A stretch of DNA of 64,000 nucleotides from Oceanobacillus manasiensis (GCF_000724085.1 NZ_CCDL010000001.1:1426001-1490000); one strand, 5' to 3'. Numbered from the stretch's first letter, positions 43,967-52,916 are shown. The notes: a model not told the origin generated them from the sequence alone. Numbers and translations: made by a program.

Positions 43967-44986
43967 ATGGGAAATAAGAAATCTTTTTTAATTCTAATTG
44001 TAATCGCTGCCATTATAGCGTTAGCAGGATGTGCTGATAAGGCGAGCTATAGTGAAGATGGAAAGATAAAAATTATCGCTGCACATAACCAGACAGCACC
44101 AGAGAACCCGTATCAAACGGGGATGCTTAAATTTAAAGAAGTAGCAGAAGAACTTTCCAATGGGTCAATTGAGGTGGAAGTGCATGCTGGAACGATTGGC
44201 ACAGAAGAATCAGAGCTTGTAGAAAAACTACAGCTTGGTGCCGCAGATGTGGTACTCGCTTCACCTGGTTTCATGACACAGACGGGAATTAGAGAACTTG
44301 ATCTCTTTTCAGCACCATACTTGTTTAAAGACTATGAGCATTGGTTGAATGTGGTAGATGGAGAAGTTGGGCAGCAAATGGGTGAAATCATTAATGAGAA
44401 GTCCAATAATTCTTTTAAACTATTAGGCTATTGGTCTGCTGGTGTAAGACATTTTTACGGAAAAAAACCAGTTGAATCTGTTGAAGATTTAAAAGGTGTT
44501 TCAATCAGAACCCAAACATCTGGTGTGATTGGCGACTTCTGGAAAGAGCTTGGGGCCATACCATCGAGCATTTCCTGGGGCGAGTTATATCAGGGACTAC
44601 AACAAGACGTAGTAGATGGATCGGAAAATGCATATCCATTTTTTGTACAACAATCCCATCATGCCACACCGAACGGAAAATATATTACCGAAACAGCACA
44701 TGACTTTACGACACGGTTTTTACTAATTAATGGGGAAAAATTCGATAGCTATTCCGAGGAGCATCAAGACATTATTTTACAAGCTGCTGAAGCATCGGTT
44801 GAAGCGGAAAGAGAAGCAACAAATCAGCAGGATGTCGATTATAAGGAAAAAGCTGTTGAAGAAGGTGCAACCGTAAAAGAGATTGATAGGCAACCATTTA
44901 TCGACGTAGCCACGCCAATTTTGGATGCGTTTGCTGAAGAAATTGAAGTAGAAGGTTTGTTAGAAAAGATTAGAGCAGCAGAGTAG
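43967..44986 (+). CDS. TRAP transporter solute-binding lipoprotein (DctP)
   Basis: This 339-residue extracellular binding protein has a lipobox ending in LAGC (C21), so it is membrane-anchored. The fold features are standard DctP: AHNQTAPENPYQTGMLKFKE, the conserved region LKGVSIRTQTSGVIGDFWKELGAIPSSISW with its carboxylate-binding arginine, and GELYQGLQQDVVDGSENA. The ligand is probably an acidic sugar, judged by the operon's KDG genes. dctQ and dctM follow. Confidence 0.92.
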   Translation: MGNKKSFLILIVIAAIIALAGCADKASYSEDGKIKIIAAHNQTAPENPYQTGMLKFKEVAEELSNGSIEVEVHAGTIGTEESELVEKLQLGAADVVLASPGFMTQTGIRELDLFSAPYLFKDYEHWLNVVDGEVGQQMGEIINEKSNNSFKLLGYWSAGVRHFYGKKPVESVEDLKGVSIRTQTSGVIGDFWKELGAIPSSISWGELYQGLQQDVVDGSENAYPFFVQQSHHATPNGKYITETAHDFTTRFLLINGEKFDSYSEEHQDIILQAAEASVEAEREATNQQDVDYKEKAVEEGATVKEIDRQPFIDVATPILDAFAEEIEVEGLLEKIRAAE

Positions 44987-45006
44987 ATACGAGGGAGGTT
45001 TGAAGC

Positions 45007-45492
45007 ATGAAACGTTTTGTACAGGCATTGGAAAAAATTCAAATCACGATTGGTATCGTGTTTCTATGTATCTTTTTTCTAGTTATTCTTTTACAGATCG
45101 CTACAAGGTACATGGGAATATCCGTCATCTGGACAGAAGAGGTAGCCAATTATACGTTTATTTGGGCAGTGTTCATGGGAGCAGCGGTGATGGTAAACCG
45201 CAAAGAACATTTTAATTTTGATATCCTTCAATTAAAGCTAAAAGGAAAGAAAAAACTTTCCATAAGCATTATAAGTGACCTTGTTTTAATTGCCTTCCAT
45301 GTGGTGGTTCTTTTGCTAGGAATCCAGGTCGTTGTTGAGTTTTGGAATTATACGTGGGCAACCCTTCCAGACATGAAGATGGGGTATGTATGGCTATCTA
45401 TCCCTATCATGGCAGTGACAATGCTTCTTTATTCTGTCACCCATCTCATGGAACACATGAAAGCATGGAAAGCGAAGGAGGTAACAGAATAA
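45007..45492 (+). CDS. TRAP transporter small permease (DctQ)
   Basis: The 161-residue protein has four hydrophobic segments with the family stretch ISVIWTEEVANYTFIWAVFMGAA between segments 1 and 3. The TAA stop shares its last A with the ATG of dctM (TAATG), so the two are coupled. It forms the membrane unit with DctM. Confidence 0.92.
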   Translation: MKRFVQALEKIQITIGIVFLCIFFLVILLQIATRYMGISVIWTEEVANYTFIWAVFMGAAVMVNRKEHFNFDILQLKLKGKKKLSISIISDLVLIAFHVVVLLLGIQVVVEFWNYTWATLPDMKMGYVWLSIPIMAVTMLLYSVTHLMEHMKAWKAKEVTE

Positions 45493-46778
45493 TGGGTTTT
45501 CTATTACTAGGTATATTTATTGTACTCATGTTAATTGGTGTCCCAATCGCATTCGTCATTGGAATTGTGGCATTGATTGGAATTTTTGGTATCGAGTATA
45601 CACCAGAAGCAACGGTCGTTATGAAAATGGTAAATGGACTCGACTCCTTTGTTTTGCTAGCAGTTCCATTGTTTATTTTAGCAGCGAACTTAATGAATTC
45701 AGGAAAGATCTCGGAAAAATTAATCCAGCTTGCACTTGCCATTGTAGGAAGAATTCGCGGTGGTCTAGCGCACGCAAACATTCTCGTTTCCATGATGTTT
45801 GCTGGTGTCTCTGGTGCATCCCAAGCAGATACAGCGGGTGTGGGAAAAATTCTTATTCCGAGCATGTTAAAGAATGGGTATGACAAGGAAACCGCGGTTG
45901 GCGTAACAGCAGCCTCATCTACAGTAGGGGTGGTTATTCCTCCGAGTATACCGATGATTATTTTCGCTGGTCTAACAAACGCATCGATTGGCGGACTTTT
46001 CCTTGGTGGGATTATCCCTGGAATTTTAATTGGCGTAGCGATGATGGTTTTAATTTATATTATTGCAGTGAAACGGAATTACCCAAAAGCAGAGAAAACG
46101 GAATTAAAGGCGTTTGGTAAACTTGCTTTGGAAGCGCTGCCGGCATTATTGACACCTATCATTATCATTGGTGGGATCATTTCTGGGTTTTTCACAGCAA
46201 CTGAGGCAGCAGCTGTTGCTTCGCTTTACACGCTTTTCATCTGTATGTTCTATTACAAAACGTTGAAAATCAAGCACCTACCAAAGATTTTAATGGATAC
46301 ATTGGCATTAAGCTCGCTATCCTTGTTTGCATTAGCTGCAGCCAGTGCCCTTGGGGAGTTAATGAGCTATTATCAGCTAGGAACGATGGCACAGCAGTTT
46401 TTCACTGATCATGTAGGTACGAAAGCCTTGTTTATCGTGATTCTCATTGCGTTCTTCTTATTTGTAGGTACCTTTATGGATGCGATTCCAGCCATGATTC
46501 TCTTTGTACCAGTTATTCTGCCTACAGCAATCGAATTTGGAATGGATCCTATCCATTTAGGCTTAATTGTCGTAATCACACTAGCTATCGGACTTATTAC
46601 ACCACCATACGGACTCTGTCTATTGCTAGCAGCAAAAATCGGGAACTTACCGATAGAACGGTCTTTTGTAGCGGTAGTGCCTTACATTGCCATTGTGATT
46701 GTCGTTCTACTGTTCCTTGCGTTTTTCCCTGACATTGCGTTCTACATTCCAAAACTTATTAACCCATCCTTATTTTAA
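45492..46778 (+). CDS. TRAP transporter large permease (DctM)
   Basis: The 428-residue protein has twelve or so membrane segments; MLIGVPIAFVIGIVALIGI near the start, SQADTAGVGKILIPSMLKNGYDKE and IPPSIPMIIFAG are typical DctM motifs. The frame is open from 45342 inside dctQ, but GGAGG (45477-45481) before ATG 45492 sets the start. It is the Na+-driven transport unit for the DctP-delivered acid. Confidence 0.93.
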   Translation: MGFLLLGIFIVLMLIGVPIAFVIGIVALIGIFGIEYTPEATVVMKMVNGLDSFVLLAVPLFILAANLMNSGKISEKLIQLALAIVGRIRGGLAHANILVSMMFAGVSGASQADTAGVGKILIPSMLKNGYDKETAVGVTAASSTVGVVIPPSIPMIIFAGLTNASIGGLFLGGIIPGILIGVAMMVLIYIIAVKRNYPKAEKTELKAFGKLALEALPALLTPIIIIGGIISGFFTATEAAAVASLYTLFICMFYYKTLKIKHLPKILMDTLALSSLSLFALAAASALGELMSYYQLGTMAQQFFTDHVGTKALFIVILIAFFLFVGTFMDAIPAMILFVPVILPTAIEFGMDPIHLGLIVVITLAIGLITPPYGLCLLLAAKIGNLPIERSFVAVVPYIAIVIVVLLFLAFFPDIAFYIPKLINPSLF

Positions 46779-46873
46779 GATAACGGCCTCTTATTAGGTT
46801 GATTCGTCTTGTAACAGGGAACATTAGATGGATAATAAATAAAATCGCAGTGGAAGCAAAAGGAGAAGATAAA

Positions 46874-47545
46874 ATGAATGCAAACAAGAAAATTGTAGCA
46901 GAAGAAGCAGTTAAAGAGATTAAGGATGGTATGACGGTAGGGCTAGGTTCAGGTTCAACTGTTTACTGGATGCTCCAAGCTTTAGGGGAACGAGTGAAAA
47001 ACGGTTTGGAAATCGTGGGTGTTCCTACTTCACAGAAAACAGAAAAACTAGCGAAGGAGCTTGGCATTCCTTTGGCAGACTTTTCGTCTGTTGATGGCAT
47101 TGACCTTGCAATAGATGGGGCCGATGAAGTAGATCCACATCTTCATTTATTGAAAGGTGGTGGCGGTTCGCTCGTAAGGGAAAAGATTGTCGACATTCTA
47201 GCGAAACGGCTCATCATCATCGTGGATGAAACAAAGGTTGTGGATTATTTAGGGACGTTTTCCTTGCCAGTCGAAGTAGTTCCGTTCGGCTGGGAGACGA
47301 CAAGGGACCGGGTAGCACAATTAGGTTGCCTACCTACAATCAGGAAACAAGATGGAGAAGTTTTTGTATCAGACAACGATAACTATATTTTGGATTGTGA
47401 CTTTGAAAGCATTCAGGAGCCTGCCGAGCTTCATGAACAGTTGAAGGGCTTGGTCGGTGTAGTAGAAACAGGGCTGTTTATTAATATGGCTGATGTTGTC
47501 ATGATTGGCCATGCTGGAATGGTTGATGTGCTAACTAAATCATAA
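46874..47545 (+). CDS. rpiA: Ribose-5-phosphate isomerase A
   Basis: This 223-residue isomerase interconverts ribulose-5-phosphate and ribose-5-phosphate. Active-site motifs GLGSGSTVYWML (about 22-33), DLAIDGADEVDP and LLKGGGGSLVREK are intact. The frame is open from 46799, but AAAGGAGAAG before ATG 46874 fixes the start. An RpiA gene inside a sugar-acid operon is unusual and suggests that a pentulose-5-phosphate is an intermediate, consistent with HxlA in the same operon. Confidence 0.92.
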   Translation: MNANKKIVAEEAVKEIKDGMTVGLGSGSTVYWMLQALGERVKNGLEIVGVPTSQKTEKLAKELGIPLADFSSVDGIDLAIDGADEVDPHLHLLKGGGGSLVREKIVDILAKRLIIIVDETKVVDYLGTFSLPVEVVPFGWETTRDRVAQLGCLPTIRKQDGEVFVSDNDNYILDCDFESIQEPAELHEQLKGLVGVVETGLFINMADVVMIGHAGMVDVLTKS

Positions 47546-47570
47546 CTGTACGATGTAGGGGGAGAGAGTT

Positions 47571-48524
47571 TTGAAAAAAGATATTATCACGATCGGGGAA
47601 GCAATGATCGCTTTTAATCCAGCGTCAACTGGGCCGATGAAGTTTGTAAATGGCTTTGAGAAAAATATTGGGGGAGCAGAGCTCAACGTAGCAATAGGCT
47701 GCTCCCGACTGGGACTGCAAACAGGATTTATAAGTAAGCTTGGGAATGATGAGTTTGGAAAATATATCTATAATTTTGCCAGAGGAGAGGGCATTGACGT
47801 GTCACAGATTGGATTTGTTGATGGTTACCCAACCTCTCTAAACTTTAAAGAAATAATGGAGGATGGCAATGTACGGACATTCTATTACCGTGACAAATCA
47901 CCTGTACTAGAAATGGAACCAGAAGATTTAGATGAAAGCTATTTTGAATCAGCTCGTGTGCTTCATCTAACAGGAATTTTTCCAGCCATTAATCCAAAAA
48001 ACATGGCCATTTTTGAACGGGCAATCGAATTGGCGAAGAAGCATGATGTGCTTATTTCCTTTGATCCAAATATTCGCTTACGGATGTGGTCAAAGGAAGA
48101 AGCTCAGGAAACTCTTTCAACCATTCTGCCTCATGTCGATATTCTTTTGGCTGGAGATGAAGAAATGGAAATCATCATGGGAGAGAATGACCCAGAAACG
48201 ATTATCGAAAAGGTGAAAACACTTGGTATCTCCTACATTGCGGTAAAACAGGGAGAAAAAGGTGCGGTCGTTTATCATAAGGATCAAGTGATTAATACAC
48301 CGCCAGTTAAGGCATCAAAAGTAGTCGATACTGTTGGCGCGGGTGATGGCTTTGATGCGGGGATGCTTTATGGCATTTTACAAGGTTGGCCATTAGAAAA
48401 AATTGCTACCTTTGCAGCAACAATAGGTTCTATGGTTGTTAGTGTAAAAGGGGATAATGAAGGGCTGCCTTATTATGAAGATGTCCAAGCTAGAATGGGA
48501 GAAATTGAACGGATTGAACGCTAG
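47571..48524 (+). CDS. kdgK: 2-keto-3-deoxygluconate kinase (PfkB family)
   Basis: This 317-residue PfkB kinase phosphorylates KDG to KDPG. Family motifs: GGAELNVAIGCSRLG near the N-terminus and DTVGAGDGFDAGML (about 253-266), with the catalytic aspartate in GDGFDAG. The start is TTG 47571 with GGGGGAGAG upstream. KDG specificity is inferred from sequence feel (YYRDKSP) and from kdgA and kdgR in the operon. Confidence 0.88.
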   Translation: MKKDIITIGEAMIAFNPASTGPMKFVNGFEKNIGGAELNVAIGCSRLGLQTGFISKLGNDEFGKYIYNFARGEGIDVSQIGFVDGYPTSLNFKEIMEDGNVRTFYYRDKSPVLEMEPEDLDESYFESARVLHLTGIFPAINPKNMAIFERAIELAKKHDVLISFDPNIRLRMWSKEEAQETLSTILPHVDILLAGDEEMEIIMGENDPETIIEKVKTLGISYIAVKQGEKGAVVYHKDQVINTPPVKASKVVDTVGAGDGFDAGMLYGILQGWPLEKIATFAATIGSMVVSVKGDNEGLPYYEDVQARMGEIERIER

Positions 48525-48538
48525 AAAGGATGGGAAAG

Positions 48539-49156
48539 ATGAATCTACAGCTTGCTTTAGATCGTTTAACAAAAGAGGAATGCTTCCGAATACTTGAGGA
48601 AACGAAAGAATCGGTTGATATCATTGAGGTAGGCACAGGGGTTATTAAAGAATATGGTATGGAAATCGTTCGTGAGGTACGGGCAAGGTACCCTGAGAAA
48701 ACGATTGTAGCAGATATGAAAACGTGTGATGCAGGTAAGCACGAGGCAAAACAGGCCTTTGACGCAGGAGCAGATATTACAACGGTGATGGCTTTTTCTG
48801 GTGATCTTACGATTGCTGACACATTACGTGTAGCGAAAGAGCATGGAAGTCGGATTATGATAGACCTTTTAGAGGTCGATAAAGCAGAAAGAGTGGAAGA
48901 ATTGGTCGCATTAGGCGTCGATTTAGTAAGTTTACATGTCGGCAAGGATAAGCAACAGGAAGGTAGTTTTGATACAGGTCTGTTTGCCTTAGTGAAAGAT
49001 CATGATATCGAGGTAACAGTAGCTGGTGGAATTAATGTGGATACATTACCTGACATTATAGAAGGAAAACCAGATACTGTCATTGTCGGAAGTGCGATTA
49101 CCAAGGCAGAAAACCCGCGCGAAGCAGCAGTCCAACTAAAAGAGTTGTTAGGGTAA
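48539..49156 (+). CDS. hxlA: 3-hexulose-6-phosphate synthase
   Basis: This 205-residue enzyme of the OMP-decarboxylase superfamily joins formaldehyde to ribulose-5-phosphate or runs in reverse. The motifs EVGTGVIKEYG, VADMKTCDAG and LHVGKDKQQEG match hexulose-phosphate synthase rather than 3-keto-L-gulonate-6-phosphate decarboxylase, which has a D-[IV]-R instead of D-[ML]-K-T. ATG 48539 is chosen over 48530 because AAAGGATGGG lies just upstream. It begins 14 bases after kdgK. The actual substrate in this operon is open. Confidence 0.83.
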   Translation: MNLQLALDRLTKEECFRILEETKESVDIIEVGTGVIKEYGMEIVREVRARYPEKTIVADMKTCDAGKHEAKQAFDAGADITTVMAFSGDLTIADTLRVAKEHGSRIMIDLLEVDKAERVEELVALGVDLVSLHVGKDKQQEGSFDTGLFALVKDHDIEVTVAGGINVDTLPDIIEGKPDTVIVGSAITKAENPREAAVQLKELLG

Positions 49157-49168
49157 GGAGCGGATGTA

Positions 49169-50152
49169 ATGAGAATTGGAACAGTTGGCACAAGCTGGAT
49201 AACAGAATCCTTTATTGACGCAATAGGCGAAGTAGCTGGTGTGGAATTAACTGCAGTGCATTCCCGCACCTCCGAAAAAGCAGAGGACTTTGCCAGGAAA
49301 CATGGCGCTGGTCATTACTTTACAGCTTTGCAGGAGATGGCTAAAAGCAGTCAAATGGATTGTGTGTATATTGCGTCTCCTAATTCCCTCCATTTTGAGC
49401 AAGCCGTAGCTTTTCTAAAGAATGGCAAGCATGTGATTTGCGAAAAGCCAATGTTTGCTAGTTTAAAGGAGTTTGAGGGAGCCCATCGTATTGCCGAGGA
49501 GAATGGCGTGTATTTATTCGAGGCGATGCGCAACCTTTACACACCAAACTTTCAAAAGGTAAAAGGTCGTCTGGACGATGTGGGGGAGGTTCGGAATGTG
49601 CTCCTACATCGGATGAAGTATTCCTCTCGCTATGATGAATTACTAGCAGGTAAAGAACCCGCTATATTTTCCCGGAAATTTGCTGGTGGGGCATTGGTTG
49701 ACTTAGGCGTCTATCCTATTGCGGTGGCAGTTGCATTGTTTGGAAAACCACTTGATGTGAAGTACACGCCAGTCATGCTATCTAGCGGTGTGGATGGTAG
49801 TGGTACATTGGTATTAAGCTATCAAGGCTACGTATGCACAATCCTATGCTCGAAAATTTCTACCTCCAATCTGGAGTCAGAAATTCAGGGCGAGGCAGGG
49901 ACCATAAGCATTGATAATATCGGTTCTTTTTCCAATGTGCAATGTAGTTTACGAGCGTCCAAGGGACAGAAATGGACGGGGGAGTCGCAGCGGGAAAACA
50001 CCATGACATATGAACTGGAAAGCTTTGTTCAGATTATACTGGAGGGCAAGACGTCAACATATGAAAACATGAAGGCGATTAGCCGAGAAGTACTCGCCAT
50101 AACTGAAGCAGCACGAAAGCAAAGCGGAATTTATTTTGAGGGAGAGGACTAG
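49169..50152 (+). CDS. Gfo/Idh/MocA-family oxidoreductase
   Basis: This 327-residue NAD(P)-dependent sugar oxidoreductase has an N-terminal Rossmann domain (MRIGTVGTSWITESFIDAI) and the family signature CEKPMFASLKE (about 90-100), then EAMRNLYTPNFQK and a C-terminal sheet domain with GGALVDLGVYPI. It is the last gene of the kdgR operon, 12 bases after hxlA, and no other dehydrogenase is in the operon. It may oxidise the imported sugar or a phosphorylated intermediate; the substrate is unknown. The stop codon lies inside a terminator stem. Confidence 0.85.
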   Translation: MRIGTVGTSWITESFIDAIGEVAGVELTAVHSRTSEKAEDFARKHGAGHYFTALQEMAKSSQMDCVYIASPNSLHFEQAVAFLKNGKHVICEKPMFASLKEFEGAHRIAEENGVYLFEAMRNLYTPNFQKVKGRLDDVGEVRNVLLHRMKYSSRYDELLAGKEPAIFSRKFAGGALVDLGVYPIAVAVALFGKPLDVKYTPVMLSSGVDGSGTLVLSYQGYVCTILCSKISTSNLESEIQGEAGTISIDNIGSFSNVQCSLRASKGQKWTGESQRENTMTYELESFVQIILEGKTSTYENMKAISREVLAITEAARKQSGIYFEGED

Positions 50153-50173
50153 CATGGGCTAGTCCTCTTTAAT
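50144..50173 (+). terminator. Terminator of the KDG/RuMP operon
   Basis: GAGGACTAGC (50144-50153) pairs perfectly with GCTAGTCCTC (50158-50167), followed by TTTAATTC. The stem includes the last gene's TAG. Confidence 0.8.
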
Positions 50174-50182
50174 TCATTAAAG

Positions 50183-50295
50183 TCGTGTGAGGTGTGGCGG
50201 AAGTCGCATGGGAAGCGATTAAACTCGCGTGCCAAATCGCCAAACTCGCGTGGAGCAAGGTGCAAGTCGCGTGCCAAACCACTATTCTCGCGTGA
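50183..50295. repeat. 21-bp-period intergenic array (word TCGCGTG)
   Basis: TCG of the word TCGCGTG (first copies TCGTGTG and TCGCATG) lies at 50183, 50204, 50225, 50246, 50267 and 50288: five exact 21-bp steps. Between the words sequence is variable. It lies between the sugar-operon terminator and the B12 promoter. Confidence 0.85.
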
Positions 50296-50375
50296 GGAAC
50301 CATCCACCTCCCCGCTCTCCCCAATACCCGATACATAATTTCTACTAATCTCTTACGACCGTACGAAATCGCTAG

Positions 50376-50404
50376 TTGACTAGTTACCTGGAGTTGATTA
50401 TCAT
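50376..50404 (+). promoter_or_regulatory. Sigma-A promoter of the B12 operon
   Basis: TTGACT (50376-50381), 17-bp spacer, TATCAT (50399-50404), each one base from consensus. It lies just upstream of the riboswitch aptamer. Confidence 0.65.
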
Positions 50405-50424
50405 AAAAGTAATTGAATAGGAAA

Positions 50425-50590
50425 AAGATGGGTTGATTTATGCTCTTGCATAAATCATTAAAAGGGAAGTCCGGTTTAAATCCGGCGCGGTCCCGCCACT
50501 GTAAATGGGAGTTTTCTATTGTAAACCACTGTCACTTGATGGGAAGGTCATAGAAAATGAAGATCATGAGCCAGGAGACCTGCCTGTTTT
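50425..50590 (+). promoter_or_regulatory. Cobalamin (adenosylcobalamin) riboswitch aptamer
   Basis: The conserved core GGGAAGTCCGG...AATCCGGCGCGGTCCCGC and CCACTGTAA (about 50463-50504) and the B12 box GCCAGGAGACCTGCC (50570-50584) are both present in correct order and spacing. It is followed by a terminator, so control is probably by transcription attenuation: cobalamin binding would shut off the capture and ECF transport genes downstream. Confidence 0.95.
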
Positions 50591-50690
50591 TTTACACCAT
50601 TCAAACCTACGCGGATAGGGAGGTGTGTCAGCGGATTATACAGCATAGAGCTTTCTGTATACATAAAATGTTTAATACGCTACGTCACGC

Positions 50691-50721
50691 ATACATCTCT
50701 TCGGGAAGAGGTGTATTTTTT
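50691..50721 (+). terminator. Attenuator terminator of the cobalamin riboswitch
   Basis: ATACATCTCTTC (50691-50702) pairs with GAAGAGGTGTAT (50705-50716), followed by TTTTTT. It lies 118 bases before the first ORF. Confidence 0.85.
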
Positions 50722-50838
50722 GTGCCATGGATCAGCACAGTGTCTGGGGCATTCGCTAAGAACTAGTGAATGCGCTTTATTAGCGGACGTATATGGAGTA
50801 TAGCGTACTAGAATGATAGTAAACGAGGAGGTTGAGAA

Positions 50839-52851
50839 ATGAAAAACAGAATGCTGAAATCTGTTGTATGTTTGCTAAGTTTTTTACTGATTATCGGAAA
50901 CTTAACGTTCATGCAGCCGTTAATTATGCATGCAGCCACATTGGATAATGGTGTTACGATAAAAGCAATTGATGAAAACGGCGAGGAAGTACTACCCCTA
51001 ACAGCAGTTGAAATAGAAGAAGGAGACATGGCTTTTGATGTCTTACTTGATGCTGGAGAGCAACGTGACGAGGACATTTTTTATGAAGAAAGTGATTTCG
51101 GAGCCTATATAACCGGCATTGGTGAAGAGTTGGAAGGTGACTCTCATGCCTGGTCCTTTAATGTAAATGGGAAGGCAGCGGAGGTAGGTGCCTCCTCTTT
51201 TGAAGTGGAAAATGGCGATAATATTTTATTCGCAGTCAGGGATTTGAATGATTTTTCCCCTGAAGTGTCTGTGAAAATACGAGCCACAGATATAAATGAC
51301 AACGCTATCATAAAAGGAGAAATATCAATTGCAAGTGGATCTAGCGCTTACGATGCGCTATACCAGGCCGCAATACGAGAAGAAGTAAGCCTAGACATAT
51401 CCGTAGATGATACATACTACACGTTTTTAAATAATATCGGTGAAACGGAACTCGGTCCTAATGATTACTGGAATATCGCGGTAGACAACAAGCCTTTATC
51501 TAGCAGCATGGCAAACTACACCATGCAAGAAGGACAAGAATTTCAATTAAGTGTCACAACATATGTACCACCTGAAGAAGAGGAAGAAGCACAACCAGAG
51601 GAGGAAAAAACTCCTCCTGCAGAAACCGAAGATGAACCCAAAACACCTGCAGATAAGAAAACACCAGCAATCAACTTAAAGGAAATCCAAACTAACGTTA
51701 ATGGCATCCTTTCTTATATGGATACAGCATCCGTTGATTTAAGCTATCACAGTGAATGGTGGGTTTGGGGTGTTGCCCATACAAACCGTGACATCCCTGA
51801 TAGTTATGTGAAAAGTGTTGAAACCTTGCTTGATGAAAACGAGGGCAAATTCAGAAATGTTTTTGACCTTGAAAAAATCATTATCGCGCTTAGTGCAGCT
51901 GGAAAAGATGCCACTGCGGTCAATGGCTATAATTTAGCAGAAAAACTGGAATCCCATACTGCGATGGAAGCCCCCGCTATTAATGCAGCGATCTATGGTT
52001 TACTCGCGATAGATAGTGGTGATTTTGACGTGTCGGAGGATTTCCGCACACGACTTATTACAAGTGTTTTAGATAACGAATTGGGAACGGGCGGCTGGTC
52101 ATTTTTCGGACCCACTGCTAGTCCGGATATTACGGGTATGGCTTTAGCGGCGCTCGCTCCATACCAGGATGATCCCAAAGTGGAAGCAGCTATCGAAAAA
52201 GCTGTAACCTATCTTTCAGAAAAACAAGATACAGAAGGCGGCTATGATATTGAATTTAATGGAGGAGACTCTAGTGAGTCCGTATCACAGGCAATCATTG
52301 GATTAGCAGCAGTTGGAGTAGACCCAACATCTCCACAGTTTACGAAAGAAGGTGGGAACCTTTTACAGCACTTACTTAAATTTAAACAGGCTGATGGAGG
52401 ATACAGTCATCTTTTAGATGGAGAATCTGGAAGTATCTCGACACAGCAAGCATTGTTAGCACTTGTTGCCTATCAAAAGCTAGTAGATGGAAGTGGCTCG
52501 GTGTATCAATTTGCAGCATCTGTGGATGAAGAACCACAGGAACCAGTAAACCCGGAAAAAGATCCTGAGCAGCCAGAAACAGACGATAAACCAAAAGAAG
52601 AAGAACCGAACGACGAAGATCCAAATGAAGAGCAAGTTCCTAAAAAAGACAATAACCCAAAAGATGACCAAAACAACAACTCTAAGGAGGTAGAGAAAAC
52701 AGGCGATGTTCAAACAAATGCGTCTGGAGAAAAATTACCAAATACATCAACAAATACTTTTAATCTCCTAGCAACTGGAGGAGTGCTCCTGTTGATTGGT
52801 GGTTCTATCCTCCTGTTTTTAAGAAAACGCCAAGCACGTCAAAGTATGTAA
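50839..52851 (+). CDS. Wall-anchored cobalamin-capture protein: two DUF4430 domains plus intrinsic-factor-like alpha barrel
   Basis: This 670-residue exported protein has a signal peptide (about 1-33), two DUF4430-type beta domains (about 36-133 with HAWSFNVNGKAAEVG, and 145-243 with YWNIAVDNKP), an acidic linker, an alpha/alpha-barrel-like domain (about 280-555) with repeats such as GGWSFFG, GGYDIEFNG and GGYSHLL, a Pro/Glu-rich stalk and a C-terminal sorting signal LPNTS (633-637) with a membrane segment and basic tail. The beta and alpha modules together are those of vertebrate intrinsic factor and transcobalamin, in reverse order. It lies directly behind a cobalamin riboswitch, so B12 or cobinamide binding at the cell surface is the natural reading. 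AACGAGGAGG precedes the ATG. Confidence 0.85.
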   Translation: MKNRMLKSVVCLLSFLLIIGNLTFMQPLIMHAATLDNGVTIKAIDENGEEVLPLTAVEIEEGDMAFDVLLDAGEQRDEDIFYEESDFGAYITGIGEELEGDSHAWSFNVNGKAAEVGASSFEVENGDNILFAVRDLNDFSPEVSVKIRATDINDNAIIKGEISIASGSSAYDALYQAAIREEVSLDISVDDTYYTFLNNIGETELGPNDYWNIAVDNKPLSSSMANYTMQEGQEFQLSVTTYVPPEEEEEAQPEEEKTPPAETEDEPKTPADKKTPAINLKEIQTNVNGILSYMDTASVDLSYHSEWWVWGVAHTNRDIPDSYVKSVETLLDENEGKFRNVFDLEKIIIALSAAGKDATAVNGYNLAEKLESHTAMEAPAINAAIYGLLAIDSGDFDVSEDFRTRLITSVLDNELGTGGWSFFGPTASPDITGMALAALAPYQDDPKVEAAIEKAVTYLSEKQDTEGGYDIEFNGGDSSESVSQAIIGLAAVGVDPTSPQFTKEGGNLLQHLLKFKQADGGYSHLLDGESGSISTQQALLALVAYQKLVDGSGSVYQFAASVDEEPQEPVNPEKDPEQPETDDKPKEEEPNDEDPNEEQVPKKDNNPKDDQNNNSKEVEKTGDVQTNASGEKLPNTSTNTFNLLATGGVLLLIGGSILLFLRKRQARQSM

Positions 52852-52854
52852 CAT

Positions 52855-52894
52855 ACAAACATCGGGTAATCGGTTAGGTTACCCGATTGTTTGT
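52855..52894 (+). other. Intra-operon hairpin between the surface protein and lipoprotein genes
   Basis: ACAAAC-ATCGGGTAA pairs with TTACCCGAT-GTTTGT, about 15 bp with one bulge, and no T-run. It probably tunes mRNA stability or partial read-through. Confidence 0.6.
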
Positions 52895-52916
52895 CTAACC
52901 AAGGAGGGAAAAACGT

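Noticed and set aside
48539..49156. HxlA read as 3-keto-L-gulonate-6-phosphate decarboxylase (UlaD)
   Set aside because: The DMKTCDAG and HVGKDKQ motifs match hexulose-phosphate synthase better, although function in this operon stays open.
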